From positions 1 to 64,000 of the forward strand of contig NZ_JBLWTD010000010.1 in assembly GCF_048270265.1 (NCBI RefSeq): a DNA stretch of 64,000 nucleotides, written 5' to 3'. Source of the stretch: Maricaulis sp048270265 (GTDB taxonomy: Bacteria > Pseudomonadota > Alphaproteobacteria > Caulobacterales > Maricaulaceae). Shown here piece after piece: positions 34,086 through 42,267 of this stretch. Numbering within the stretch: position 1 is the stretch's first letter; every line of letters begins with the position of its first letter. The notes beneath the pieces are model-generated. The model was not told the origin of the DNA. It searched no databases and saw only the letters and a list, made by a program, of their open reading frames with translations. The position numbers and the translations under genes were made by a program.

Positions 34086-35426
34086 TCAGCCACGCTGGAA
34101 CGGATAGAAATCCGTACCCAGATCGAGCAAATCCGTCAGCGCATCAAGCGCTTCCCGGCTCTCCACCAGGAGGTTCGGATCGGCCAGATCGGCCGGCAGC
34201 AGGGTCTCGCGATAATGCCTGTTGCCCCAGGCATTGAGCGCCTCGAACAGGGCCGGCGTCATCAGCACATTGCCCGAAAGCGCGTTGCGCTCGGCTTCGG
34301 TCAGCACTACGCGCAGCCGCAGACAGGCAGGGCCGCCGCCATTGCGCATGGACTGGCGCACTGAGGCAAAACGGACGGCGCCGATCGGACCATTGCCCGC
34401 CACCAGCCGGTCGCAATAGGCCCGGGTGGCCGGGTTTTCGCGGGTCTCCTCCGGGGCCAGCAGGACCAGACGGTCCTCACCGGGGATCTGCAGCAGTTGC
34501 GAGTTGAACAGGTAGGACGTGATGGCGTCGTCGAGGGAGACCTCGCTGGCCGGCACTTCCACGAACGCCGGCTCGAACAACCCGTCGGCGGCCTTACGGA
34601 TCGCCGCAACGGCACCGTCGCGGTCCTCGAAGGCCTGCTCATGATAGAACAGGCAGGTGCCGGTCCCGACACAGACCACATCGTTATGGAAGGCTCCGGC
34701 CTCGATCGCCTTGCGTGACTGTTGCACCAGCACGGTGCGGGCCGGATCGAGGCGATGACGCCGGGCGATCGCCTCGCAGGACTGGCGTGTCTGGCGAGCC
34801 GGGAAACGCCCCTCATAACTGGTTGCGGCATCGCGGCCCCAGACCAGCAATTCAACGCCGGCCGCGCCATGGCTCTCGCACAGGCGGACATGATTGGCAG
34901 CGCCCTCGTCGGCGAAGTCCGACTGGTAGGGCAAGGGCTCGTGGACGCAGAAGCGCCCGGTGTCAGCGAAGATCCGTGCCAGGGCACGGCGGGTCTGCGG
35001 CGCCTCGATGGCGCGGTGCCCGGTGGTCATGAGATTGGCCGGCGAGAAATGCACACGCCCGTCAGCGCTGTCGGCCGAGGGCGAGACCATGGCGGCATTG
35101 GCGGCCCACATGGCCGAGGCCGAACTGGCGCGCCGCAGGAGGTGCGGTGCCTCGCGTCCGACCTTTTCGATGATCGCGCTATCGCTGCCGGAAAAGCCGA
35201 GCGCCTTGAGTAGCGGCAGGAAGGGCCGCTCATGCGGCGGCATCACGCCCTGGACCAGACCGATATCGGCCAGGGATTTCATCTTGGCGATACCCTCCAG
35301 CACCGCCTCGCGCGGCGAGGACGCCAGGCCTTCGCTGCGCGCACTGGCAAGATTGCCCTCGGAGAGGCCGCCATAATTGTGCGTCGGCCCGACCAGACCG
35401 TCGAAATTGGCTTCAATCGCAGTCAT
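34086..35426 (-). CDS. astB: N-succinylarginine dihydrolase
   Basis: Second step of arginine catabolism by the succinyltransferase pathway: N-succinylarginine to N-succinylornithine, CO2 and two ammonia. The 446-aa protein begins with the conserved NFDGLVGPTHNYGGLSEGN and has HFSPANLMTTGHRAIE, GAFHNDVVCVGTG and MRNGGGPACLRLRVVL, all characteristic of AstB and the amidinotransferase fold, including the late Cys nucleophile. ATG 35426 fits the family N-terminus; ATG 35447 shares one base with the astD stop (TGATG) and would add seven residues. It is the last gene of the operon. Confidence 0.96.
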   Translation of the reverse strand: MTAIEANFDGLVGPTHNYGGLSEGNLASARSEGLASSPREAVLEGIAKMKSLADIGLVQGVMPPHERPFLPLLKALGFSGSDSAIIEKVGREAPHLLRRASSASAMWAANAAMVSPSADSADGRVHFSPANLMTTGHRAIEAPQTRRALARIFADTGRFCVHEPLPYQSDFADEGAANHVRLCESHGAAGVELLVWGRDAATSYEGRFPARQTRQSCEAIARRHRLDPARTVLVQQSRKAIEAGAFHNDVVCVGTGTCLFYHEQAFEDRDGAVAAIRKAADGLFEPAFVEVPASEVSLDDAITSYLFNSQLLQIPGEDRLVLLAPEETRENPATRAYCDRLVAGNGPIGAVRFASVRQSMRNGGGPACLRLRVVLTEAERNALSGNVLMTPALFEALNAWGNRHYRETLLPADLADPNLLVESREALDALTDLLDLGTDFYPFQRG

Positions 35427-35446
35427 GGCCCGGCCCTCTTCCAGCA

Positions 35447-36892
35447 TCAGTCGACGCCCTTGATCGCCATGAATTCCGGTTCCGGAGCGGCCTGGGTGGC
35501 CACAGGGAAGGCGCAATAGTCGGCGGCGTAGTAGGCGCTCGGGCGCAGATTGCCGGACTGGCCCGGACCGCCGAACGGCATGTTGGAGGCGGCACCGCAG
35601 GTCGGCCGGTTCCAGTTGACGATGCCCGCGCGGCTCTCGACCCAGAAACGTTCCCACAGATCGCGGCTGTCGGACACCAGTCCCGCGGCGAGGCCGTAGG
35701 CGGTATTGTTGGCCGCCTGCATCGCGTCTTCAAAGCTCGCAACGCGGGTGACCTGGAGCATGGGGCCGAACACTTCCTCGTCGGGCACCTCGATGCCTGT
35801 GACATCCAGCAGGCCAGGCCGCAGGAAGGCATCACCGGGCGCGACGCGCTCGACCTTGCGCAGCGGCGTGGCGCCGAGGGCAATCAGCGCTTCCTGGGCA
35901 TCAAGCACACCCTGGGCGGCACGCGCCGAGACCAGCGGGCCGATAAAGGGCTGAACCTCGTCATTCCATTTGCCGATCGTCAGCCGGTCGGCGAAATCGA
36001 CGATGGCGGCGATGATCGCATCACCCTGCTCGCCGCGCGGCACGATCAGGCGTCGGGCACAGGAGCAGCGCTGTCCGGCGGTGATGAAGGCGGAATGCAC
36101 GGCGATGCTGGCGGCAGCGCGGGCATCGGCCGCATCCCAGATCACCAGCGGATTATTGCCGCCCATCTCGAGCGCGAGCTGGATACCGGTGCGGCCGGCG
36201 AATTTCTCATGGATGAATTTGCCCGTGCCCCAGGAGCCGGTGAACAGGACACCGTCGAGCTCCGGATTATCCAGCGCGGCGGCGCCGGTTTCGCGCGCAC
36301 CCTGGACCATGTTCATCACCCCGGCCGGCAGACCGGCCGCATCCCAGGCGCGGACCATGGCCTCACCGACTCCGGGCGTGATTTCCGAGGGTTTGAAGAC
36401 GATCGTATTGCCGGCAATCAGGGCCGGGATGATATGGCCATTGGGCAGATGCCCCGGGAAGTTATACGGCCCGAGCACGAACATCACGCCGAGCGGCTTG
36501 TGCGCCATGCGGGCAAAGCCGAACGCGGTGTCGGATTCATAGCCGCCGGTGCGCGCAGCATGGGCGGCAATCGAGATATCGACCTTGCCGATCATCGCTC
36601 CGACTTCACCTGCGGTTTCCCACAGCGGCTTGCCGGTTTCGCGGGCGATCAGATCGGCGAACTCGTCGCGCCGGCTCTCCAGCTCGGCCTTGTAGCGCTG
36701 AACCGCTTCAATCCGCTCGGCCAGCGATGTCCGGCCCCAGGCCGGGAAGGCTGCGCGCGCGGCAGCAAAGGCCTCGGCGACCTCAGCGGCACTGGCCGCA
36801 CCGCCCTGCCAGACCAGACTATCGTCAGCCGGATTGGTCGAGGTGAAGGTAGCGCCTTGGCCGTCGCGCCAGTTTCCATTGATGAAGTTCAT
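35447..36892 (-). CDS. astD: Succinylglutamate semialdehyde dehydrogenase
   Basis: Oxidises N-succinylglutamate semialdehyde to N-succinylglutamate with NAD+. The 481-aa aldehyde dehydrogenase has FVLGPYNFPGHLPNG (AstD-type cofactor region), catalytic Glu in LEMGGNNPLVI and catalytic Cys in AGQRCSCARRL. The N-terminus FINGNWRDGQG is as in AstD. It lies four bases after astA and is coupled to astB, so the three genes form one operon. Distinction from general aldehyde dehydrogenases rests on motif detail plus operon context, which agree. Confidence 0.95.
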   Translation of the reverse strand: MNFINGNWRDGQGATFTSTNPADDSLVWQGGAASAAEVAEAFAAARAAFPAWGRTSLAERIEAVQRYKAELESRRDEFADLIARETGKPLWETAGEVGAMIGKVDISIAAHAARTGGYESDTAFGFARMAHKPLGVMFVLGPYNFPGHLPNGHIIPALIAGNTIVFKPSEITPGVGEAMVRAWDAAGLPAGVMNMVQGARETGAAALDNPELDGVLFTGSWGTGKFIHEKFAGRTGIQLALEMGGNNPLVIWDAADARAAASIAVHSAFITAGQRCSCARRLIVPRGEQGDAIIAAIVDFADRLTIGKWNDEVQPFIGPLVSARAAQGVLDAQEALIALGATPLRKVERVAPGDAFLRPGLLDVTGIEVPDEEVFGPMLQVTRVASFEDAMQAANNTAYGLAAGLVSDSRDLWERFWVESRAGIVNWNRPTCGAASNMPFGGPGQSGNLRPSAYYAADYCAFPVATQAAPEPEFMAIKGVD

Positions 36893-36896
36893 GATC

Positions 36897-37913
36897 TTAC
36901 CTCTGCCGGCGCCAGAACCGGGCGCGCTCTCCGTCTCGCAAATCCATCGCCTGCATCACCTCATAGGAGATGCCCAGCACGTCACCATCATCGACCGCCT
37001 CGACCGCACAGGTGCGAAAATCCTCCAGCCGGTCGGTCGACAGGATACCTTCAACACCACCGGCCGTGGTCGCGGCCCGCACCGTCACTTCGCGGCTCTC
37101 GCGCAGGGTTCGGATATTCTCCGTCCAGTTCGAGACCAGCGGACCACCATCGAAAATGTCGACATATTTGTCGTAGTGGAAGCCTTCCCAGCGCAACAGA
37201 TTCATCGCCCCGGCGCCATCGCGGTGGGTCTTGCCGATCACATCGCGCACCGATTGCGGCAAGAGATCGACATAGATCAGATGCTGCGGACCGAGATCGA
37301 GAATGAACTGGTTGTCGGTCGAGGCACTCAGGCGATCAGCCTCGTCGAAATCCATCCGGAAGAAGGGCCGCGAGACATAATCGAAGAACGGCGAGGAGCC
37401 ATCATCGAGCACCACGCCGCGCAATTCCGCCAGCACTTTCTCGCCGAAGCGCTCCGGCGCGGCGGCCATCAGCAGATAGCGCGACTGGGCGACCAGGCGC
37501 CCGGCCCCGCCGCCACGGCCGGCCTCGGAGACGAAGAGTGTTCCGACTTCGGTGGAACCGGCGAAGTCATTGACCAGCAGCATCGCGTCCATGTCGAAGC
37601 GGCGCTGGGCGTCGACCGAATGCTGGGCAATGGTAATGATCTTGAAGTCCCAATAGGGTTTGGAGACACCAACCATCGCCTTGATGGCGGAACAGCCCAC
37701 GATCTGGCCACTCTCGGTATCCTCCAGCATCAGCTGATAGGTGTCCTCGGTCTGGCCCTTCGGCGTGGAGAGGTAAGCCGCTTCCGACTTCTCCAGCCGT
37801 TCAGCCAGCACATCGCGCGTGACGGCCAGGCTGGTGAAACCGGTCCCGGCTTCTTCAGCCAGACGGCTCATGGCATCAATGTCAGATGCCTTGGCGGCAC
37901 GTACGATCAGCAT
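36897..37913 (-). CDS. astA: Arginine N-succinyltransferase
   Basis: First step of the pathway: transfers succinyl from succinyl-CoA to the alpha-amino group of arginine. The 338-aa protein shows the AstA signature: N-terminal IVRAAKASDIDAMSRLAEEAG, then TLFVSEAGRGGGAGRLVAQSRYLLMA, VLAELRGVVLDDGSSPFFD, and the C-terminal RWEGFHYDKYVDIFDGGP. ATG 37913 is chosen because it places MLIVRAA at the start as in the family; 22 open codons upstream are not homologous-looking. It is a single-subunit type and lies 16 bases after the M20 hydrolase. Confidence 0.96.
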   Translation of the reverse strand: MLIVRAAKASDIDAMSRLAEEAGTGFTSLAVTRDVLAERLEKSEAAYLSTPKGQTEDTYQLMLEDTESGQIVGCSAIKAMVGVSKPYWDFKIITIAQHSVDAQRRFDMDAMLLVNDFAGSTEVGTLFVSEAGRGGGAGRLVAQSRYLLMAAAPERFGEKVLAELRGVVLDDGSSPFFDYVSRPFFRMDFDEADRLSASTDNQFILDLGPQHLIYVDLLPQSVRDVIGKTHRDGAGAMNLLRWEGFHYDKYVDIFDGGPLVSNWTENIRTLRESREVTVRAATTAGGVEGILSTDRLEDFRTCAVEAVDDGDVLGISYEVMQAMDLRDGERARFWRRQR

Positions 37914-37929
37914 TGTTTTCCCCGAATAG

Positions 37930-39198
37930 TCAGTCTTGTTGTTGAACGAGCGCGCGGGCCTCGCGCGCATCGAATTCACCGCGTGCGAATTTCATCAGCA
38001 TCACGGCGGAAAGCTTGGCCCGTTCGGCAAAGCTCGAAAGCTTCACGATCTCGCGGTCCGAATGGATATCGGCCCCGCGCACACCGAGCGTATCCACATT
38101 CGGACAGCCCGCCGCCCACAGATTATTGCCCTCGCAGACACCACCCGTATCCTGCCAGCGAATATCGAGCCCCAGGCTCGACCCGGCCGCGCGGGTCCAG
38201 TCGAACATCTTCGCATTGGCGGCGCTCATCGGCTTGGGCGGGCGGGTGAAACCGCCGTGCAGCTCGGCGGCGATGCCGTCGCGGATGCGCACCATGTCCA
38301 GCAGGCGTTCGAGTTCGGCCAGCACCCAGATGCGGTCATTATCGGTCTTGACCCGGATATTGAAACGCACAACGGCGTTGTCGGGCACGACATTCGGCGG
38401 ACCGCCGCCATCGATACGGGCGAGATTGAAGGTCACGTCCTCGCGGCGGCCATTGAGGCTGTCCAGCTCGAGGCCGAAGGCACAGGCGGCGGCAAGCGCA
38501 TTGCGGCCGAGATGGTGTTCGCGGCCGGCATGGGCGGCGCGACCGGAAAGCTTGAGCGACCAGTTCCCAGACCCTTTACGCGCACCGGCCAGGGAGCCAT
38601 CGGCGAGGGCCGGCTCATAGGTCATGCCGATATCGGCGCGTGCGCCGATCTCCGCCAAGACCGGGGCCGAGCCGAGCGAGCCGATTTCCTCATCGGGACT
38701 GATCAGGACATCGACGCCGATCTGGTCCTTCCAGGGCGAACGCTGCAGACCGAGCAGGCCATGCAGCATCACCAGTATCCCGCCCTTCATGTCGGCGACA
38801 CCGGGGCCGTTCAGCGTGTCTTCGTCCCACAAGGTCGTGGATTGGAAAGCGCTCGAGAGGGGAAAGACCGTATCGTGATGCCCGGTCATGGCGATGCGAA
38901 TCGGTGCCTCCGGCCGGATGCGGCAACGGAAGGACGGCGTGTAGGGCTGTTCGTGAACGCGGCCATCCGGTTCGACAACCGTCGAGGGCTTCAGCTCGAC
39001 TGCCTCGATACGGGCATCATCAAGCTCGCCAAACGCCGTTTCGAGGCAGGAGCGCATGCGCTCAAGCCCCTCCGGATTGCGGCTGCCCGAATTGATCGCC
39101 GACCAGGCCTTGACGGTCTCGATCATGGCATCACTGCGCGTATCGACCCAATCGAGGACGGCACGCTCGTCGGCATTGAGCTCCAGTGGATTTTGCAT
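37930..39198 (-). CDS. M20 family hydrolase heading the ast operon
   Basis: A 422-aa zinc hydrolase of the M20 (carboxypeptidase G2/ArgE/DapE) type without signal peptide, hence cytosolic. Metal motifs are MTGHHDTVFPL, GVADMKGG, SPDEEIGS (catalytic Glu pair) and DIHSDRE. It is the first gene before astA-astD-astB. The pathway's last enzyme, AstE (succinylglutamate desuccinylase, M14 fold), is absent from the cluster, and M20 enzymes include N-acylglutamate hydrolases and a desuccinylase (DapE). It may therefore remove succinate from succinylglutamate; this is inference. ATG 39198 is used; ATG 39246 is in frame upstream. Confidence 0.82.
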   Translation of the reverse strand: MQNPLELNADERAVLDWVDTRSDAMIETVKAWSAINSGSRNPEGLERMRSCLETAFGELDDARIEAVELKPSTVVEPDGRVHEQPYTPSFRCRIRPEAPIRIAMTGHHDTVFPLSSAFQSTTLWDEDTLNGPGVADMKGGILVMLHGLLGLQRSPWKDQIGVDVLISPDEEIGSLGSAPVLAEIGARADIGMTYEPALADGSLAGARKGSGNWSLKLSGRAAHAGREHHLGRNALAAACAFGLELDSLNGRREDVTFNLARIDGGGPPNVVPDNAVVRFNIRVKTDNDRIWVLAELERLLDMVRIRDGIAAELHGGFTRPPKPMSAANAKMFDWTRAAGSSLGLDIRWQDTGGVCEGNNLWAAGCPNVDTLGVRGADIHSDREIVKLSSFAERAKLSAVMLMKFARGEFDAREARALVQQQD

Positions 39199-39275
39199 GG
39201 CCCAGTGATACTTGTTTAAAACGGGCGGTCTAGCCCCGGCGGACATATCCGCCGGGGCCAGGCCAATTCCGGACC

Positions 39276-40562
39276 TCAGACCTTGTCGAGGGCCTGTTTC
39301 AGATCGGCGATAAGGTCGTCAGGGTTTTCGATCCCGACCGAAACCCGGACCAGACCTTCGGAGAAGCCCTGTCGCTTGCGCAATTCCGGATCGACACCGC
39401 GGTGCGTGGTCGAACCGGGATGGCAGATCAGCGTCTCGGTGCCACCCAGGCTGACGGCGAGCTTCATCACCTGCAAGGCATTGAGCATGCGGAAGGCGCT
39501 GGCCTCGTCAGCGAGATCGAAGGCGAATGTCGAGCCGGCCGAGGTGCATTGCGCCTTGAAGACGTCAGCATCGCGATTGCCTTCACCGAGGAAGCCGAGA
39601 TAGCGGACCCGCTCGACCTTGGGATGATCGCGCAGGAAGGCAGCGACCTTCGCAGCACCGAGGGCGGCGGCATCCATGCGGATCTTCACGGTCTCGAGCG
39701 AGCGCAGCAGCATCCAGCAGGTGTGCGGATCGAGATTGGTTCCCAGATAGCCGCGCAGGCCCCGCACCAGCGCCATCGGCTCGGACTTGCCCAGCGCCGA
39801 ACCGGCGATCAGATCGCTATGGCCGCCGACATATTTGGTCAGCGAATAGACCAGCACGTCAGCGCCGAGTTTCAGCGGCGCCTGGCCGACCGGGCCGAGG
39901 AAGGTATTGTCGACCACGATCCAGGGGCGCGTGCCCTGCTTCTCGGCAATCATGTCGGCAATGCGGTTACAGGCCGCCAGATCCACGAGATCATTGGTCG
40001 GATTGGTCGGGGTCTCGGTATAGATCACGGAGACCGGACCGAGCGCCATGGCGGCCTCGGCGGCCTCGCGGATTTCCGCTTCCGTCGCGGCCGCGAAGAA
40101 ATCGACCGTCTTGATGCCGTAATTGGGCAGGAATTTGCGCAACAGGCTTTCAGTCCCGCCGTAGAGTGGCGTCGACTGCAGGATGACCGAACCGGCATGG
40201 GCCAACCCCATCAGCGTCGTCGAGATTGCGGCCATGCCTGACGAGAAGACGGCGGCCTCCTCGGCTCCGTCATAGAGCGCCAGACGGTCTTCAAGCACTT
40301 CCATGTTGGGATTGTTGAAGCGGGAATACATCAGGCCGCCCGATTCCGGGTCACCCGCCTGCGCCTGCCCCAGGGCAACGCGGAAGAAGGACGCGCCCGC
40401 TTCAGCCGACTCGAACGCAAAGGTCGAGGTCAGGAAGACCGGCGGCTTGATCGACATTTCCGAGAGCTTGGGATCATAGCCATAGCTCATCATCTGGGTC
40501 TCGGGGCTCAGCGTGTGGCCGGCCACGGAATGTTTGCGGTAGGGCTTGTCAGGTTTGCTCAT
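39276..40562 (-). CDS. Cys/Met metabolism PLP enzyme (methionine gamma-lyase/cystathionine gamma-synthase family)
   Basis: A 428-aa PLP-dependent enzyme acting on sulfur amino acids. SRFNNPNMEVLEDRLALYDG, FSSGMAAIS and VDNTFLGPVGQAPLKLGADVLVYSLTKYVGGHSD (quoted region spans residues near 215-250, PLP-lysine in SLTKYVGG) are family hallmarks. Sequence alone does not separate methionine gamma-lyase, cystathionine gamma-synthase and O-acetylhomoserine sulfhydrylase; the extended N-terminus and FLTSTFAFESAEAG resemble the gamma-lyase-like group. It precedes the ast operon by 77 bases on the same strand and may be co-transcribed. Confidence 0.85.
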   Translation of the reverse strand: MSKPDKPYRKHSVAGHTLSPETQMMSYGYDPKLSEMSIKPPVFLTSTFAFESAEAGASFFRVALGQAQAGDPESGGLMYSRFNNPNMEVLEDRLALYDGAEEAAVFSSGMAAISTTLMGLAHAGSVILQSTPLYGGTESLLRKFLPNYGIKTVDFFAAATEAEIREAAEAAMALGPVSVIYTETPTNPTNDLVDLAACNRIADMIAEKQGTRPWIVVDNTFLGPVGQAPLKLGADVLVYSLTKYVGGHSDLIAGSALGKSEPMALVRGLRGYLGTNLDPHTCWMLLRSLETVKIRMDAAALGAAKVAAFLRDHPKVERVRYLGFLGEGNRDADVFKAQCTSAGSTFAFDLADEASAFRMLNALQVMKLAVSLGGTETLICHPGSTTHRGVDPELRKRQGFSEGLVRVSVGIENPDDLIADLKQALDKV

Positions 40563-40716
40563 CGGAAGGTCCTCGAAATCGCGCGTGGCGGGGCCGCCCC
40601 GCTGCGTATGCGGGCGATTAGAACCAGCTTCTCGCCCGGGTCAAGTCTGCCCTCGCACCCCCGAAAAATGCCTGCCGTCCAGCCCCGGTTTCGCGGTTTT
40701 GCGGCATGATTTTTCC

Positions 40717-40753
40717 AAAAAAAAGGGCGGCCCGGCAATATGCCGGACCGCCC
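40717..40753 (-). terminator. Strong intrinsic terminator of the ompA-like gene
   Basis: On the minus strand a 13-bp stem with one G-U pair (arms 40741-40753 and 40725-40737, 3-nt loop) is followed by eight U (A-run 40717-40724). It lies 24 bases after the ompA-like stop codon. A short T-run on the other side could make it bidirectional, ending any plus-strand transcript. Confidence 0.9.
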
Positions 40754-40776
40754 GATTTTTCACATCAGCCTCAGGA

Positions 40777-41856
40777 TTAGTTGAGGACGATGATCACTTC
40801 TGCACGACGGTTGAGCGGCTCGCGCACACCGTCTGGCGTTTGAACCGCATTGCGGGTTTCGCCAAAGGCTTCCAGCGAGATCGTGCTGGCCGGGACGCCG
40901 AGGCGAACCAGTTCATCACGAACAACGCGGGCACGGCGCTCGGACAGACCCACATTGTAGGATGCTGCACCGGAACGGTCCGTAAAGCCGGCAACCGAAA
41001 CGCGCGTCACGCCACAGGAACCACGTTGGTTCGAAGCTTGTGCGATAACTGCACGTGCTTGATCCGTCAGGTCCGCACGATCCCACTCGAAGTAGACCGG
41101 GAACTGCACATCGTTACACACGACCGCTGGTGGCGGTGGTGGTGGCGGTGGCGGTGGCGGTGGTGGTGGTGGCGGTGGTGGCGGTGGTGGTGGCGGTGGT
41201 GGCGGTGGCGCTGCGAAAGCATAGCGCAGACCGATCCAGGCCTCATGACCGGCGAGCGCATCAACGCTTACGCCTGGGTCATAATCCGAACCGCCGGCCG
41301 AGAAATACCGGTATTCGGTATCCAGGGTCAGACGCTCGGTCAGGTCCCAACCAACACCGGCCATAACCTGCCAGGCGAATGGGTTGTCGCTGTCCGTCGA
41401 CACGACATAGTCAGCCGCAGTCGGAGCAACAGGCATCGTGCCCGCAGACCAGCCAGCGAGCGTACCATTGGTTTCGGCAACGCCGACACCGACACCCACG
41501 TAAGGATGGTAGGAGCCATTCGGATTAAAATCGAAAATGGCGTTCGCCATCAGCGACCAGATCTGAAACTTGCTGTCGCTGTTCTCAAAGGAACCAACAG
41601 CGCCGGTATCATTGAACCGGTGAGCCAGCTCGCCTTCGAAACGGAAGCCGTCAGCCCACTCATAGCCGAGAGCAACGGCTTCGCGCCAATTGCCTTCACC
41701 ATTGATTTCGCCGTTCAGCGAACCAGAAACATCGGTGTCGCCTGGGCCGCCGTAACCGACAGCGCCACGACCATACCAGCCTTCGTCAGCGAACGACGCA
41801 GGAGCCGCTGCCAGGAAGGCTCCGACGGCAACCGCCGTAAAAAGCCGTTTTTTCAT
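40777..41856 (-). CDS. OmpA-family outer-membrane protein with 27-proline linker
   Basis: A 359-aa outer-membrane protein. Signal peptide MKKRLFTAVAVGAFLAAAPA precedes an eight-stranded OmpA-type barrel (GWYGRGAVGYG to AWIGLRYAF, residues 25-215). A run of 27 consecutive prolines (codons at 41128-41208) links it to a C-terminal OmpA domain with YFEWDRADLT, GFTDRSGAASYNVGLSERRA and PLNRRAEVII, which binds peptidoglycan. ATG 41856 has GGAGG seven bases upstream; ATG 41859 is adjacent. A structured leader precedes it and a strong terminator follows, as expected for an abundant envelope protein. The poly-proline run requires EF-P for translation (general knowledge). Confidence 0.94.
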   Translation of the reverse strand: MKKRLFTAVAVGAFLAAAPASFADEGWYGRGAVGYGGPGDTDVSGSLNGEINGEGNWREAVALGYEWADGFRFEGELAHRFNDTGAVGSFENSDSKFQIWSLMANAIFDFNPNGSYHPYVGVGVGVAETNGTLAGWSAGTMPVAPTAADYVVSTDSDNPFAWQVMAGVGWDLTERLTLDTEYRYFSAGGSDYDPGVSVDALAGHEAWIGLRYAFAAPPPPPPPPPPPPPPPPPPPPPPPPPPPAVVCNDVQFPVYFEWDRADLTDQARAVIAQASNQRGSCGVTRVSVAGFTDRSGAASYNVGLSERRARVVRDELVRLGVPASTISLEAFGETRNAVQTPDGVREPLNRRAEVIIVLN

Positions 41857-41868
41857 CATACCCCCTCC

Positions 41869-41921
41869 GGAGGCTTTCGCCTCCTTGGTGTGAAAGTGTA
41901 TTTCCGGAATCGTTCCGGAAA
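41869..41921 (-). promoter_or_regulatory. Two stem-loops in the ompA-like leader
   Basis: In the minus-strand transcript TTTCCGGAA-CGA-TTCCGGAAA (41901-41921) forms a perfect 9-bp hairpin. GGAGGC-GAAA-GCCTCC (41869-41884) forms a GNRA-capped hairpin ending directly before the GGAGG ribosome site. They may stabilise the mRNA or control ribosome access. Confidence 0.6.
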
Positions 41922-42267
41922 ACTCGAAAACACCCACTCCGGATATTTCCCATTCAATTCAATATAACAAACCGTCTCGCTTCGCCACCGCGAAGTCCGA
42001 AAAAACACGCAATCGGTGCAAATTTCTGACGCCGTTGCAGAGACGCTACACCTTTGCGGCGAAAGCTGGGCATGACAACCAGGGGAAAGCCGCGCGAGGG
42101 CTCGGTCCCCGGCCTGTCACAGCTTGGCTTCAGCCTCTCTCGCACCGGCTCGGTGGCGGCCCAGGCCCGCTCGCGTCGGATGCTGCAGCGCATCAACATC
42201 CAGAGCGTGTAATGGCGTGAGGACGTCACTCCAGACGCCACACACCGCCCGTCCAGCCCCGGAATCG
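41922..42267. other. Non-coding gap upstream of the ompA-like gene
   Basis: About 345 bases between the L,D-transpeptidase stop (42268) and the ompA-like leader. An AT-rich patch at 41955-41975 contains a TATATT-like minus-strand -10 candidate; no convincing -35 box was found. Short frames on both strands have no protein character. The right half shows nothing recognisable. Confidence 0.5.

Noticed and set aside
37930..39198. Calling the M20 gene astE
   Set aside because: AstE belongs to a different (M14) fold; replacement is only a hypothesis, so no symbol is given.
39276..40562. Calling this gene metB (cystathionine gamma-synthase) outright
   Set aside because: Motifs fit several Cys/Met PLP enzymes; no pathway neighbour decides between them, so only the family is given.
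41055..41366. Plus-strand frame of Val/Ala runs and possible G-rich four-stranded DNA at the GGT/GGC tract
   Set aside because: The tract is the complement of 27 proline codons in the ompA-like gene, which explains the composition.
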